Origin: Deltaproteobacteria bacterium
GTDB taxonomy: Bacteria; Bdellovibrionota_B; Oligoflexia; Oligoflexales; CAIYRB01
DNA: 64,000 bases
Direction: 5' to 3'
Assembly (NCBI GenBank): GCA_016874735.1
Contig: VGTI01000013.1
Coordinates: 1 to 64,000, forward strand
Shown here: positions 10,249-17,719 of the stretch, in pieces
Layout of the letters: every line of letters begins with the position of its first letter
Numbering within the stretch: the first letter of the stretch is position 1
Position numbers and translations under genes: made by a program
The notes under the pieces: model-generated
What the model saw: only the letters and a program-made list of their open reading frames with translations
Databases searched by the model: none
Told to the model about the DNA's origin: nothing

Positions 10249-10479
10249 TCTGTTATTTGTAGCTTTTCCCTAAATGCGAGCTGTAGTCAGCGACCGGTAA
10301 TTATACAAGTTTAAGATTTTCACTTTATTGTAAGCGGTAGTGATCGGATATTAGATATTGGTCGCTGTTCACTTTCCGAAAATAACTGCATTCATAATTT
10401 TTTCGCTCTTCTGTAGAAAAGTGTAAGTGTTCTTATCCACAATCTAGACTGCTGCACGCGGTAATCAGAAATTATTATT
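10249..10479. other. AT-rich intergenic stretch downstream of the fibre gene
   Basis: About 230 bp separate the fibre stop codon from the convergent TumA-like antitoxin stop. I see no gene and no clear hairpin-plus-T terminator. The segment is distinctly more AT-rich than the coding DNA on either side. Confidence 0.4.
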
Positions 10480-10839
10480 TTATGCCGCTAACACAATTTC
10501 CGTAAACAGAGCTACTGGAGCGGCGGCACGTCGAGGCCCCGCCTTTTTAAGCTCGATAAGTCCGAATTCAGCGAGAATATTCACATCACGATAAACATTC
10601 TTAAAGTCGCGTCCAACTGCGCGAGCCAATTCCTGAATCGACTTTGGTTTCTCTGTTCTTATGACGCGCATTAACTCGAGCCGGGACGCTGTAATAACCT
10701 TACCTAATGTTTCAAAATCAGGGAAACATATGGTTTCGATGCCTAGCTTTTTCTTGCCTGGTTTAGCTAAAGCATTGAAAGAACGATTTAATGACTTCGA
10801 TGATGGCTCGACCACCAACAAAACCTTCTTAGTCTTCAT
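10480..10839 (-). CDS. tumA: TumA-like HTH antitoxin
   Basis: This 119-aa protein has a winged-helix DNA-binding domain in its C-terminal half: LELMRVIRTEKPKSIQELAR, VGRDFKNVYRDVNILAEFGL and IELKKAG, the pattern of HVO_A0114/MarR-like regulators. It is paired with, and overlaps by 11 bases, a DUF6516 (TumE-type) protein. That is the known TumA/TumE toxin-antitoxin arrangement. It probably neutralises the partner and represses the operon. The N-terminal 40 residues are basic and may contact the toxin. The symbol is given by family resemblance and context. Confidence 0.7.
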   Translation of the reverse strand: MKTKKVLLVVEPSSKSLNRSFNALAKPGKKKLGIETICFPDFETLGKVITASRLELMRVIRTEKPKSIQELARAVGRDFKNVYRDVNILAEFGLIELKKAGPRRAAAPVALFTEIVLAA

Positions 10840-11134
10840 AAATGAAACCCTCCTCTGCGATCATGGCTAAAATATCCTCACGAAGGGCATTAATGCCCCT
10901 AAAGACATAGCCAACTTCCCGCTCACCGATGTGTAGATGCGGTCCCTTTGGCTGGTGATTATCAAAACCAAAAATAGTTTTACCTGCTTCTGAAAGCCAG
11001 GCCCGATACTTGATGCCTTCAGGATAAGATCGATTCACTGGCACACGCCAAATCGCGACTTCAAAAATCCCGAGTCGGGACGATGCTTTATGCGTTAAAA
11101 CCACTTTTTGATGGAACAATTTCTGAGCTTTCAT
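10829..11134 (-). CDS. tumE: TumE-like (DUF6516) toxin
   Basis: This 101-aa protein is the first gene of a two-gene minus-strand operon. The sequence FEVAIWRVPVNRSYPEGIKY, then IFGFDNHQPKGPHLHIGERE and a final DILAMIAEEGF helix, fit the DUF6516/TumE family. The (G)xDNxxxKGPHxH signature is characteristic. Family members are toxins neutralised by an adjacent HTH protein. The start lies only 43 bp from the divergent tip cassette 3. Confidence 0.7.
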   Translation of the reverse strand: MKAQKLFHQKVVLTHKASSRLGIFEVAIWRVPVNRSYPEGIKYRAWLSEAGKTIFGFDNHQPKGPHLHIGEREVGYVFRGINALREDILAMIAEEGFIYED

Positions 11135-11177
11135 GCTCGCTCCTTCTGATGGTTAAATTGCCATCAGAAGGGGTAAG

Positions 11178-11744
11178 GTGTCAATCCAAATGGCCGAAAT
11201 TGACTGCCCTTTTCAAGTAATCTGGGCGGACCGGTATACCGGCAATGTCGGTATCGGCACTACGTCACCTGCAGCTAAACTCGATATCAACGGCACGGTT
11301 GCGGTCAACGGCAACAAGACCATTATGTGGCAGGATTTTGCGACACCTCTCACAGTGGAATTCAGCTTTAGTAACTCAACGCCACAAAACGTGGCACTAA
11401 CCGGGGTGCCCGCAAATGCGAGGTATATTCTCGCTAATGTGTTCCTCACTACAAATATTTCGGATCACTTTAATATGCTTCTCGGCAGATCGGTGACAAG
11501 TACAACTAGCTGGGTTGGTACTCGCGGTGCGCGGCCGTCGACGTCTTTCAATGACAACCAGGCACAGCACAAAGTTTTACTTACGTACTTCGGTGAAACA
11601 GATAATTTTTCATCTTATTTCGGCACTTGGTACTCATCACAGATAATCCCTATTAATGCCAACAGCACTTTGGACGCCGCCTCTGCGGGTAACAGTAATT
11701 CAAGTGGCTGGGTTTACATGGTGATCCGAGCGTACTCCTATTAG
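11178..11744 (+). CDS. Fibre-tip cassette 3 (probably silent, 188 aa)
   Basis: About 20 unrelated residues lead into [20 protein letters not shown], the fibre motif (DNA from 11241). A tip of about 150 residues follows, with a beta-strand-rich, Ser/Thr/Asn-rich composition (VEFSFSNSTPQNVALTGV ... WVYMVIRAYSY). No signal peptide or good ribosome binding site is present, so secretion from its own start is unlikely. The tip differs from those of the fibre gene and the other cassettes. It begins directly beside the TumE operon. Likely role: donor sequence for changing the fibre tip by recombination at the shared motif (inference). Confidence 0.6.
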   Translation: MSIQMAEIDCPFQVIWADRYTGNVGIGTTSPAAKLDINGTVAVNGNKTIMWQDFATPLTVEFSFSNSTPQNVALTGVPANARYILANVFLTTNISDHFNMLLGRSVTSTTSWVGTRGARPSTSFNDNQAQHKVLLTYFGETDNFSSYFGTWYSSQIIPINANSTLDAASAGNSNSSGWVYMVIRAYSY

Positions 11745-11746
11745 GC

Positions 11747-12060
11747 ATGAGACTGATACAATTGTCTGCGGGTAACACCGGGTCTCTTGCGGTCACATTT
11801 ACCGGTACAGTGCCGTCGATAAAAGCAACCGCTAATATCTATACGCTGAATATCGCTCTGGCATCAACGGGATCCTCGGTAACAGCTGGTCTCATCTCTA
11901 ACACGGATTACCAAGTATTTAGCAGTAAAAAAACAGCTGTCGTTTGGGGCGATCAACTTATCGCAAGCGGCTGCTGTGACTGGGATGCTCCCAACAGCGG
12001 CCGGTGGTATTGGGCTCAGCTCATCAGCGATGTTTTCATCGAGTGGAGTAGTAGTTACAT
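11747..12060 (+). pseudogene. Decayed internal fragment of a second fibre gene
   Basis: The translation TANIYTLNIALASTGSSVTA, then [15 protein letters not shown], matches the fibre gene around 5880-5975 ([20 protein letters not shown]). After a frameshift and loss of about 350 bases it continues in another frame as [20 protein letters not shown] and GGIGLSSSAMFSSSGVVVT, matching 6331-6450, then stops at 12058-12060. It is therefore a deletion-bearing relic of the N-terminal and repeat part of a paralogous fibre, lying directly after cassette 3. It shows that the array once held, or received, more than tips. Confidence 0.75.
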
Positions 12061-12107
12061 AGTTGTTCTTATCCATGTTTAAGACTGATGTCCAAGGTAA
12101 GCGTCAC

Positions 12108-12554
12108 TTAGGCTGCAATCGGCACCGGCCCTTTTGGTTCGTCAAGATCACCGGACAATACCAGGATTACAGTCTCAGTAGGAATTTGTGATTTATTTAA
12201 ATATTCGTACATAAGGATGCGAACACCAGCCTCGACAGCGCTCGACATACCTGTAGCATCGGCTCTTTTCTTCTCCCATTTTGAAACCATGCTATGACCA
12301 CTAAGTCCAAGCCTAAGACCTAAATCCTCTTGTTTTAATCCCATATAATTGCGAACAAAAGAAAGATGCGCTCCACTAAATTTAAAGTTCGCACTCAAAA
12401 GTGCAAGGAAGGCCTCATCTTGGAGTTTGCGGTGATTAATGTTCGGGACCAACTCGCCCATCACTTCTTTGACTTCGACACTCCTAAAAATCACTGGGAA
12501 GCCGAGACCACCATAAATAAAATTTTTAACCACTTTGTTATATCGGGCCTTCAT
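12108..12554 (-). CDS. HTH (XRE-like) antitoxin paired with DUF4258-like toxin
   Basis: This 148-aa protein has a Cro/C1-type helix-turn-helix in its centre: FVRNYMGLKQEDLGLRLGLS then HSMVSKWEKKRAD. The GAGGAAAG ribosome binding site precedes the ATG at 12554. It follows the putative toxin gene by 10 bp on the same strand, as in toxin-first modules such as HigBA or MqsRA. No zinc-binding Cys pattern is visible, so it is not a full MqsA. The expected role is neutralising and repressing the partner. Exact family unknown. Confidence 0.6.
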   Translation of the reverse strand: MKARYNKVVKNFIYGGLGFPVIFRSVEVKEVMGELVPNINHRKLQDEAFLALLSANFKFSGAHLSFVRNYMGLKQEDLGLRLGLSGHSMVSKWEKKRADATGMSSAVEAGVRILMYEYLNKSQIPTETVILVLSGDLDEPKGPVPIAA

Positions 12555-12564
12555 ATGCTTTCCT

Positions 12565-12882
12565 CTATTTCAATGGTCCCACAACTGTCACCACCAACAA
12601 CTCATCGACAATGGCCACTACCACTCTAGTCTCACGACCATCGCGGGTTGAGCCTCTGATTGCGTGAGTCCACACGGAATGGTTCTGGTCGTACTCGTCT
12701 CTTTCGAATTCGTGAAATCCACCGATAAGAACCTGTTCAATCTCTGGTAAAGTATAACATCGCAACGCCATTCTCGACGCGGCATGCTTTAGGACTCGAA
12801 TTCTGCCGCTTCCGATCAGTGACCTGATTTGTCTCATTATTTCAGGTGATTTCACGCCATCATCCGTGGTCATATAAAACAT
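12565..12882 (-). CDS. DUF4258-like putative toxin
   Basis: This protein has 105 aa from the first Met, or 102 aa from MTTDDGVKSPEIMRQIRSL (12873). The pattern IRVLKHAASRMALRCYTLPE IEQVL, the charged middle and the closing VVVAIVDELLVVTVV strands fit DUF4258 proteins. Those are RelE-like small toxins in which a His-x-x-x-Arg element (HAASR here) is typical. It leads an operon with an HTH protein. Its start is 5 bp from the start of fibre-tip cassette 4, the tightest toxin-to-cassette junction in the island. Toxic activity is inferred from family and context. Confidence 0.6.
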   Translation of the reverse strand: MFYMTTDDGVKSPEIMRQIRSLIGSGRIRVLKHAASRMALRCYTLPEIEQVLIGGFHEFERDEYDQNHSVWTHAIRGSTRDGRETRVVVAIVDELLVVTVVGPLK

Positions 12883-12886
12883 AAAT

Positions 12887-13342
12887 GTGACTATTGCACA
12901 TTTGAGAAATATCTGTCAATTCATTCGTCATGGCAACGTCGGCATTGGCACTACATCCCCGGCAACCACTCTCGAAGTCGCAGGCAACGTCACCATAAGC
13001 GGTGGCGGCACGATCAAGCGGGAAGCTTGGATCACTCCGACCTTTGCTAATTCGTGGCTGGATTACGGCACATCCGGAGACACCGCATATGGTCCTACGG
13101 CGTATTATCGTGGGACAGATGGCGTGGTGCGCTTTCGTGGCCTGATTCGTGCGGGTACTATCGATGCTTGCGCTTTCACTTTACCGACAGGATACCGCCC
13201 TTCGAAGTACCGATTGATGACCGTCATGTCAGGAGCGTGCCGCCTGGATATCATGCCGACTGGTTGTGTGGTAGCTCGCGTGGGTTGCTCAAATAATTGG
13301 CTGTCTTTAGACGGCGTCGCGTTTAGGGTTGTTGATGATTGA
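12887..13342 (+). CDS. Fibre-tip cassette 4 with phage-fibre-type knob (probably silent, 151 aa)
   Basis: Fifteen unrelated residues lead straight into [20 protein letters not shown] (motif DNA from 12932). The tip contains DGVVRFRGLIRAGTIDACAF then TLPTGYRPSKY. This is the arrangement of a common phage tail-fibre knob, in which a VxxRGxV strand is followed by a LPxGYRP turn. No signal peptide and no ribosome binding site are seen. The cassette start abuts the divergent DUF4258-like toxin gene. I read it as another stored tip. Independent expression as a cytoplasmic protein seems pointless but cannot be excluded. Confidence 0.6.
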   Translation: MTIAHLRNICQFIRHGNVGIGTTSPATTLEVAGNVTISGGGTIKREAWITPTFANSWLDYGTSGDTAYGPTAYYRGTDGVVRFRGLIRAGTIDACAFTLPTGYRPSKYRLMTVMSGACRLDIMPTGCVVARVGCSNNWLSLDGVAFRVVDD

Positions 13343-13414
13343 TACTTACTGATCCCTATACAGCTACTCGGGTGAGCAGTCTTTGACGCAGCTTAATTGG
13401 TGCGACGATCGGGT

Positions 13415-14488
13415 CTACTTTTGCTCAATCTTGCACAGATCGTTTTTCTTACAATCAGACTGAATCACGGCACCCGTTAGATACTGATCGAGATCGTCGT
13501 AATTGCCAAAATTCTTCAGTAACCAAACAAGCTGGGTGCGTTTAGCAATCGCTTGCACTTTAAGCGGATCGGCGCTGGGATGATCCCCACAAAACAGATT
13601 GCCAAGAAATGGCAGGAGTCCAAACCAAGTGTTCTGCGCGACCCAGTCGACGTGTCCAGACTTCGGAAATTCTACATGCATCGCTGACGAGGGTGCGTTG
13701 GCGTAGAAGTTGGCATGGGTGCGGCCTCGAGGCGTGCACGTCAATCGTTTAGGATCACCTGTGATACCACCAAAGATCAGCATCTTGGCGCCGCTGCGGC
13801 GGATATTCTCGGGCAAAACGGGATTGCCACGGCACTGCCCCGGTGCGTCACCCTCCGCGATAGCGCACGGCGGTCCACCCGAGTCGACAGGATCCCAGGC
13901 GATGATCACCTTGATACGGGGGGCACCAGCAAAGTTAATGGCGGGATACTTGGTGTTGGCATCTCCACTTGATGCGTAGACGGCAATTTTACCTCCTAGA
14001 GAATGGCCAGCGATGGCTATCTTGTCCCTGTCGATGATCGATGCAGCCGGATTTGCCGCCGAGAGGGCCCAGTCGATAGTGCGTTGCACTTGTTTAGCTG
14101 AACCTGCGTGATCACTAGGTTTGGCAAAGTCGATGCCGAGAACGACAAATCCCCAGCTGACCAGATGCCGTGTCATTTGCTCGTAGTAACTATAGTGCGC
14201 GAGAAATCCCGGGAGCACGATCACGAGAGGGAAGTGGCCATTTGCGACCATGGTCTTGCCCCCGTCGTGCGACGGCGCATAGATCGTGGCATCCTCGTCC
14301 GGCGCCGCAGGTACTTTTACCGATCGCTCGTAGACCGCGAAGCTACCGTTGTCACTGGGGCTTCCCGCGATACGTTGTCTGGGTGCGGCCGGCTCGCCGC
14401 TGGACGCCACGGCTGGACTTGCCAAGAGGCACACCGGGATGCTCATTGAGACGCTAACTAGGAGTACTGTTGGATAAAAACCAATCAT
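13415..14488 (-). CDS. Secreted chlorophyllase/PAF-acetylhydrolase-like alpha/beta hydrolase
   Basis: This 357-aa protein has a signal peptide (VLLVSVSMSIPVCLLASPAVA). The alpha/beta-hydrolase elements appear in order. An oxyanion-side segment FPLVIVLPGFLAHYSYYEQM comes first. The nucleophile elbow IAIAGHSLGGKIAVYA (Ser near residue 170) follows. The acid candidate is in AWDPVDSGGP and the catalytic His in PKSGHVDW. This layout is that of the chlorophyllase, PAF-acetylhydrolase and polyester-hydrolase branch, which cleaves esters outside the cytoplasm. The substrate is unknown. It is divergent from the TDO-like gene across a strongly AT-rich spacer. Confidence 0.75.
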   Translation of the reverse strand: MIGFYPTVLLVSVSMSIPVCLLASPAVASSGEPAAPRQRIAGSPSDNGSFAVYERSVKVPAAPDEDATIYAPSHDGGKTMVANGHFPLVIVLPGFLAHYSYYEQMTRHLVSWGFVVLGIDFAKPSDHAGSAKQVQRTIDWALSAANPAASIIDRDKIAIAGHSLGGKIAVYASSGDANTKYPAINFAGAPRIKVIIAWDPVDSGGPPCAIAEGDAPGQCRGNPVLPENIRRSGAKMLIFGGITGDPKRLTCTPRGRTHANFYANAPSSAMHVEFPKSGHVDWVAQNTWFGLLPFLGNLFCGDHPSADPLKVQAIAKRTQLVWLLKNFGNYDDLDQYLTGAVIQSDCKKNDLCKIEQK

Positions 14489-14609
14489 ATTAGATTATTA
14501 ATTGATATCTATAAAAATTGTCAATCTCAATATTTTTATTAAAAACATAATAATTGACTTATTAATTAAAAATCATTAAGTCCAAGGTCATAACGGCGAG
14601 GAGGTCCTC
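14489..14609. promoter_or_regulatory. AT-rich divergent promoter region
   Basis: About 100 bp of very AT-rich DNA (runs of TTATTAATT and ATATTTTTATTAAAA) separates two divergent genes. It is followed by GAGGAGG directly before the GTG at 14610. The composition fits a divergent promoter region or a nucleoid-protein binding site. No exact -35/-10 pair is assigned. Confidence 0.4.
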
Positions 14610-15827
14610 GTGCATGACTTAACGCACACCCTAGATCGAGCCATTCTAGGTTTGATCACCAAAAGTCTCGAGCGTGCCAGTAATGGCCAGGCGCTTGAGC
14701 GCGCCGCGTTTGCAACGACGGCTTACATACAGGGCGTGGGTAAGCGCAAGATCACTGACGACATTAACCGTCGTCTCGTTGTGCTCAAAAATCTCCTTTG
14801 GGACATGCAGCATGCGCTACCGCGCGGCGATGAACTCTACGAGTTCTACGCTAATGCCTGCGATGTTTACGAAAAGCGTTTTGATTACGCGACTTACATC
14901 TCGGACTACTTGCTGCACGCGGTCCCAGCGGCCGACTCTTTTGGCCAGGCTGTAGATCAACGCATGAAGGACTTGAGTTACATCGTGGCGCGGCTGTATC
15001 AGGTCGAGGCCGCACGGCCGACCCTGCTACCACAGCGCATGATTGCCTGCATGCATGTCCTCGCGCAGCTCCGGCAGCTCGAGAGTCACCAGGCACGAGA
15101 GCTACTGGGTGCCGGGCGTGACTTAATACCCTATAGTCAGGATGCACTGACTTTGATGCAGGGTATCACGGAGCACATGAGCCGTGATCCGCGCCACTTT
15201 GCCCTGCACTGCTCGCTGCTACCCACGTCAGCAGATAGATCCGAGCTTCTCTTTCTTTCCGTAGTCCAGCTCAATGAGATTTGTTTTGACCTGTGGATCG
15301 ATGCTTTGCGGCAGATTCTTACCTCTGTGACAGCACATAAAATAAACGGCGAAACGCTTACGATTGCTGAGGACCTTTGCAGTCTCGCAAAATTGGCCGT
15401 CGCTTGTGTATCCATACTCAATGACTTTACTCATGATGAATTCATGCAGTTTCGGCACTATACGGAAAACGCTGGAGCCATACAGTCGCGCAAGTACAAG
15501 GAGCTCGAGCTCTATACCTGCAACTTTGTCGAAGATAGGGTTAAGCAAAAAGGCTACGAGGCTCTGCCGTACCTTAAAGATCTGAGCCAGTATCCGGAAC
15601 TGAGGCTATACCAACTGGTGAGGGAGTTACCCCCTTCGGCTAATGGTCTGCGCCTCCAAGAGCTTTTAGAGCAATTTGAGAAGCACCTCCTAGACTGGAA
15701 GCGCTTCCATATCTATATTGCTCGCACGCGGCTTTTAAATCATGGTGTGCCGGACAAAGAGCGTCTTGATCACTATCTCGCATCTTCGATTAAGCCGACA
15801 TTCAAGGGTAGCCAGCCGTCGTCTTAG
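14610..15827 (+). CDS. Tryptophan 2,3-dioxygenase-fold protein, atypical active site
   Basis: This 405-aa protein starts at GTG with GAGGAGG six bases upstream. Three segments line up with the tryptophan 2,3-dioxygenase (TDO) superfamily. SELLFLSVVQLNEICF aligns with the TDO LLFxVVHQxxELWF helix, with Val in place of the distal His. DEFMQFRHYTENAGAIQSRK aligns with the FRxxxxxxSxFQSxxxR region and keeps the Arg that binds the substrate carboxylate. LLDWKRFHIYIARTRLL aligns with the helix carrying the proximal haem His. The GTGGS loop is absent. It may be a haem enzyme acting on an indole or another aromatic compound. Location is cytoplasmic. An amino acid decarboxylase of the tryptophan/DOPA type lies downstream on the other strand. 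Confidence 0.5.
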   Translation: MHDLTHTLDRAILGLITKSLERASNGQALERAAFATTAYIQGVGKRKITDDINRRLVVLKNLLWDMQHALPRGDELYEFYANACDVYEKRFDYATYISDYLLHAVPAADSFGQAVDQRMKDLSYIVARLYQVEAARPTLLPQRMIACMHVLAQLRQLESHQARELLGAGRDLIPYSQDALTLMQGITEHMSRDPRHFALHCSLLPTSADRSELLFLSVVQLNEICFDLWIDALRQILTSVTAHKINGETLTIAEDLCSLAKLAVACVSILNDFTHDEFMQFRHYTENAGAIQSRKYKELELYTCNFVEDRVKQKGYEALPYLKDLSQYPELRLYQLVRELPPSANGLRLQELLEQFEKHLLDWKRFHIYIARTRLLNHGVPDKERLDHYLASSIKPTFKGSQPSS

Positions 15828-15846
15828 ACGTCCAGCAATGAGCTAT

Positions 15847-16200
15847 CTACCATCCGGACTCGGGCCGGCTGTAGAGCCTGCCGTTCAGCACCGCCTGACA
15901 ACTCAGCCGGTCCATATGATCGAGGTAGATGTAGGCCAGGGAAAAGAGCTGCTGGCTGATGCAGAGGCTTTGGTATTGGTCGCGCAGACATTTGTGATCT
16001 CGATCGAGCTCAATCATACTGCCGCGTGCGGCTACACTCCGGCATATTTGCGTCATCTGAGCATTGGTCCATGTGCCGTCGTAAAATTCTACACATCCCT
16101 TGCCGTAGACGCCATCAACCCCACAGCTGGCAAAAAAGCGTGAATCCTGGCCCAAGGCAGAACTAGCACACAAAAAACTGAGGATTATAAAACGGAGCAT
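15847..16200 (-). CDS. Small secreted Cys-rich protein
   Basis: I start this at MLRFIILSFLCASSALG (16200) because a signal peptide follows and GAGGT precedes it. A longer frame to 16299 would run into the decarboxylase gene. The mature part of about 98 residues contains six Cys (ASCGVDG, GKGCVEF, TQICRSV, HKCLRDQ, QSLCISQ, LSCQAV), probably forming disulfides in the periplasm. The gene follows the decarboxylase gene by 7 bp and may be co-transcribed with it. No family recognised. Confidence 0.6.
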   Translation of the reverse strand: MLRFIILSFLCASSALGQDSRFFASCGVDGVYGKGCVEFYDGTWTNAQMTQICRSVAARGSMIELDRDHKCLRDQYQSLCISQQLFSLAYIYLDHMDRLSCQAVLNGRLYSRPESGW

Positions 16201-16207
16201 GGGGACC

Positions 16208-17719
16208 TCAGACTTGTTTTTTGAAGCCCACATCAGTCGCAGCCTGGCGACAAATCTGCAGCATAGCATCGACATCTTGATCTTCCGTATGTACCCCACC
16301 GAGGGCTAGTCTTAAAATGGGCCTGCCCTCAAGTATGGAGGGGTACATGAGGAAATGTTTACCGCCGTCACTCAATTCCTCAATGCGCTTGATCCAGCGA
16401 TCGTTGAGATTATCGTCATTTGTCTCGAGCCTAAAACAGACCAAACCCAGATCTGTTTTGACCACCTGCTCAAACACATCTGAAACATCGATAGCCTGAC
16501 GGGCGCGATTGCCTTGGTGGATGGCCTTGCGCAAAAACGCCTCCAGCCCAGAGCGCCCGAAATAACTGAGCACCATCCAGATCCTGAGGGCTCGGAACCG
16601 TCTCCCGAGCGGAATCGACCAGTCCTTGAGCTCAGGATTATAAATTTGCTCTTCGTCTACTCTAGCTAGGTAAGCACCGTCAGCGGCAAACACTTGCTTC
16701 AGCAGGTGCCGGTCACGAACATACAAGAACGCCGAGTCAAATCCGCACAAAAACCACTTGGAGCCGTTGAAGTTAAAAGATGTCGCAATGTCCTGCAGCG
16801 CATGTGAGCGCTCCCTAAACTCCGGTAAGATGAGAGAAGGTCCAGCGTATGCAGCATCCACATGAACCCAGATCTGCTCCTGGTCTGCAAAGCCCTTGAA
16901 GGACTCAAGATCATCGTAGCCACAGGTGTTGGTGGATCCGTAATTGAGCTGCAGTGCGCAAGGCTTTAGCCCTTTTTTACGGTCCTCGGCCATGGCAAGC
17001 CGCACATCGTCAGCGGTGATGCCCCAGTTGCCGTTTGGTAGTAGTTTGGCCGGAATCTTGTGGAGGCGCATCCCTGCAACGCGCACAGCTTTGGGGCCAG
17101 AAAAATGACTCTGGTCCGACATGTACACAACCAGTGATGACGAATCCTGCCAATAAAGGTCCTCAAGCTGTGCAGGCGTCAGTGACCCCGCGGCACCCAA
17201 GCCGCGTGCATGATGATTGACGCGGGCCGCAGTCATGATTACCGCCAAAGCCTCGCCGGCCGTGTTTTGGATGATGCCGCCGCCTTGACGCGAGGTGTGC
17301 CTAAATGGAGAGTCGTTTGGTGCGCCGAGTAAATCTAAAATCCAGTCCATCACGACGCATTCTAGTTCCGTTGCGGCCGGATTAGCGCTCCATTGCAAGC
17401 CAACGGATCCAAGCGCTGCGATGAGGAGCTCGCTGACGATTGCAGGAATCGAGGTCGCAGCCGGATAATAGGCGAAAAATCGCCGGTGCTGCCAGTGGGT
17501 GATGGCTGGCAGAAAGTTGGTCCTTACGGCTGCGATCAGTGTTGAAATGTCGCTGCCGTTGTCTGGAACCATGCCCGCCATTTTCGCAGCAAGTTCACCA
17601 GGCACAAGTTTTGGCTTTACTGGTGTTTGGTCTAAATTTGCCAGATGCTGATCGAGCAAATCTAGGGCCGCAAGAACAGCATGCCTAAGCGTCGCGGGGT
17701 CGAGGCGAAAATCAGCCAT
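16208..17719 (-). CDS. Group II PLP-dependent aromatic-L-amino-acid decarboxylase
   Basis: This 503-aa protein is of the DOPA/tryptophan decarboxylase family, converting an aromatic or related amino acid to its amine and CO2. Recognisable parts are the N-terminal substrate-access region with THWQHRRFFAYYPAATSIPA, the SPGGS-like GGGIIQNTAGEALAVIM, VHVDAAYAGPSLILPE (the cofactor-binding DAAY) and the Schiff-base lysine in SFNFNGSKWFLCGFDSAF near residue 320. Substrate choice cannot be read from sequence. Overlap of 8 bases with the upstream mrp gene suggests coupling. The TDO-fold gene close by raises the possibility of shared tryptophan metabolism. Confidence 0.85.
   Translation of the reverse strand: MADFRLDPATLRHAVLAALDLLDQHLANLDQTPVKPKLVPGELAAKMAGMVPDNGSDISTLIAAVRTNFLPAITHWQHRRFFAYYPAATSIPAIVSELLIAALGSVGLQWSANPAATELECVVMDWILDLLGAPNDSPFRHTSRQGGGIIQNTAGEALAVIMTAARVNHHARGLGAAGSLTPAQLEDLYWQDSSSLVVYMSDQSHFSGPKAVRVAGMRLHKIPAKLLPNGNWGITADDVRLAMAEDRKKGLKPCALQLNYGSTNTCGYDDLESFKGFADQEQIWVHVDAAYAGPSLILPEFRERSHALQDIATSFNFNGSKWFLCGFDSAFLYVRDRHLLKQVFAADGAYLARVDEEQIYNPELKDWSIPLGRRFRALRIWMVLSYFGRSGLEAFLRKAIHQGNRARQAIDVSDVFEQVVKTDLGLVCFRLETNDDNLNDRWIKRIEELSDGGKHFLMYPSILEGRPILRLALGGVHTEDQDVDAMLQICRQAATDVGFKKQV

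Noticed and set aside
42-13342. Prophage tail-fibre region
   Set aside because: No capsid, portal, terminase, baseplate or lysis genes accompany the fibres, and the intact fibre has a Sec signal peptide, unlike phage tail fibres.
13348-13400. Another inverted-repeat element (ACTGATCC at about 13349 and CTTAATTGGT at about 13392)
   Set aside because: The two fragments are in the wrong relative arrangement, and no partner end was found at the expected distance. Likely chance.
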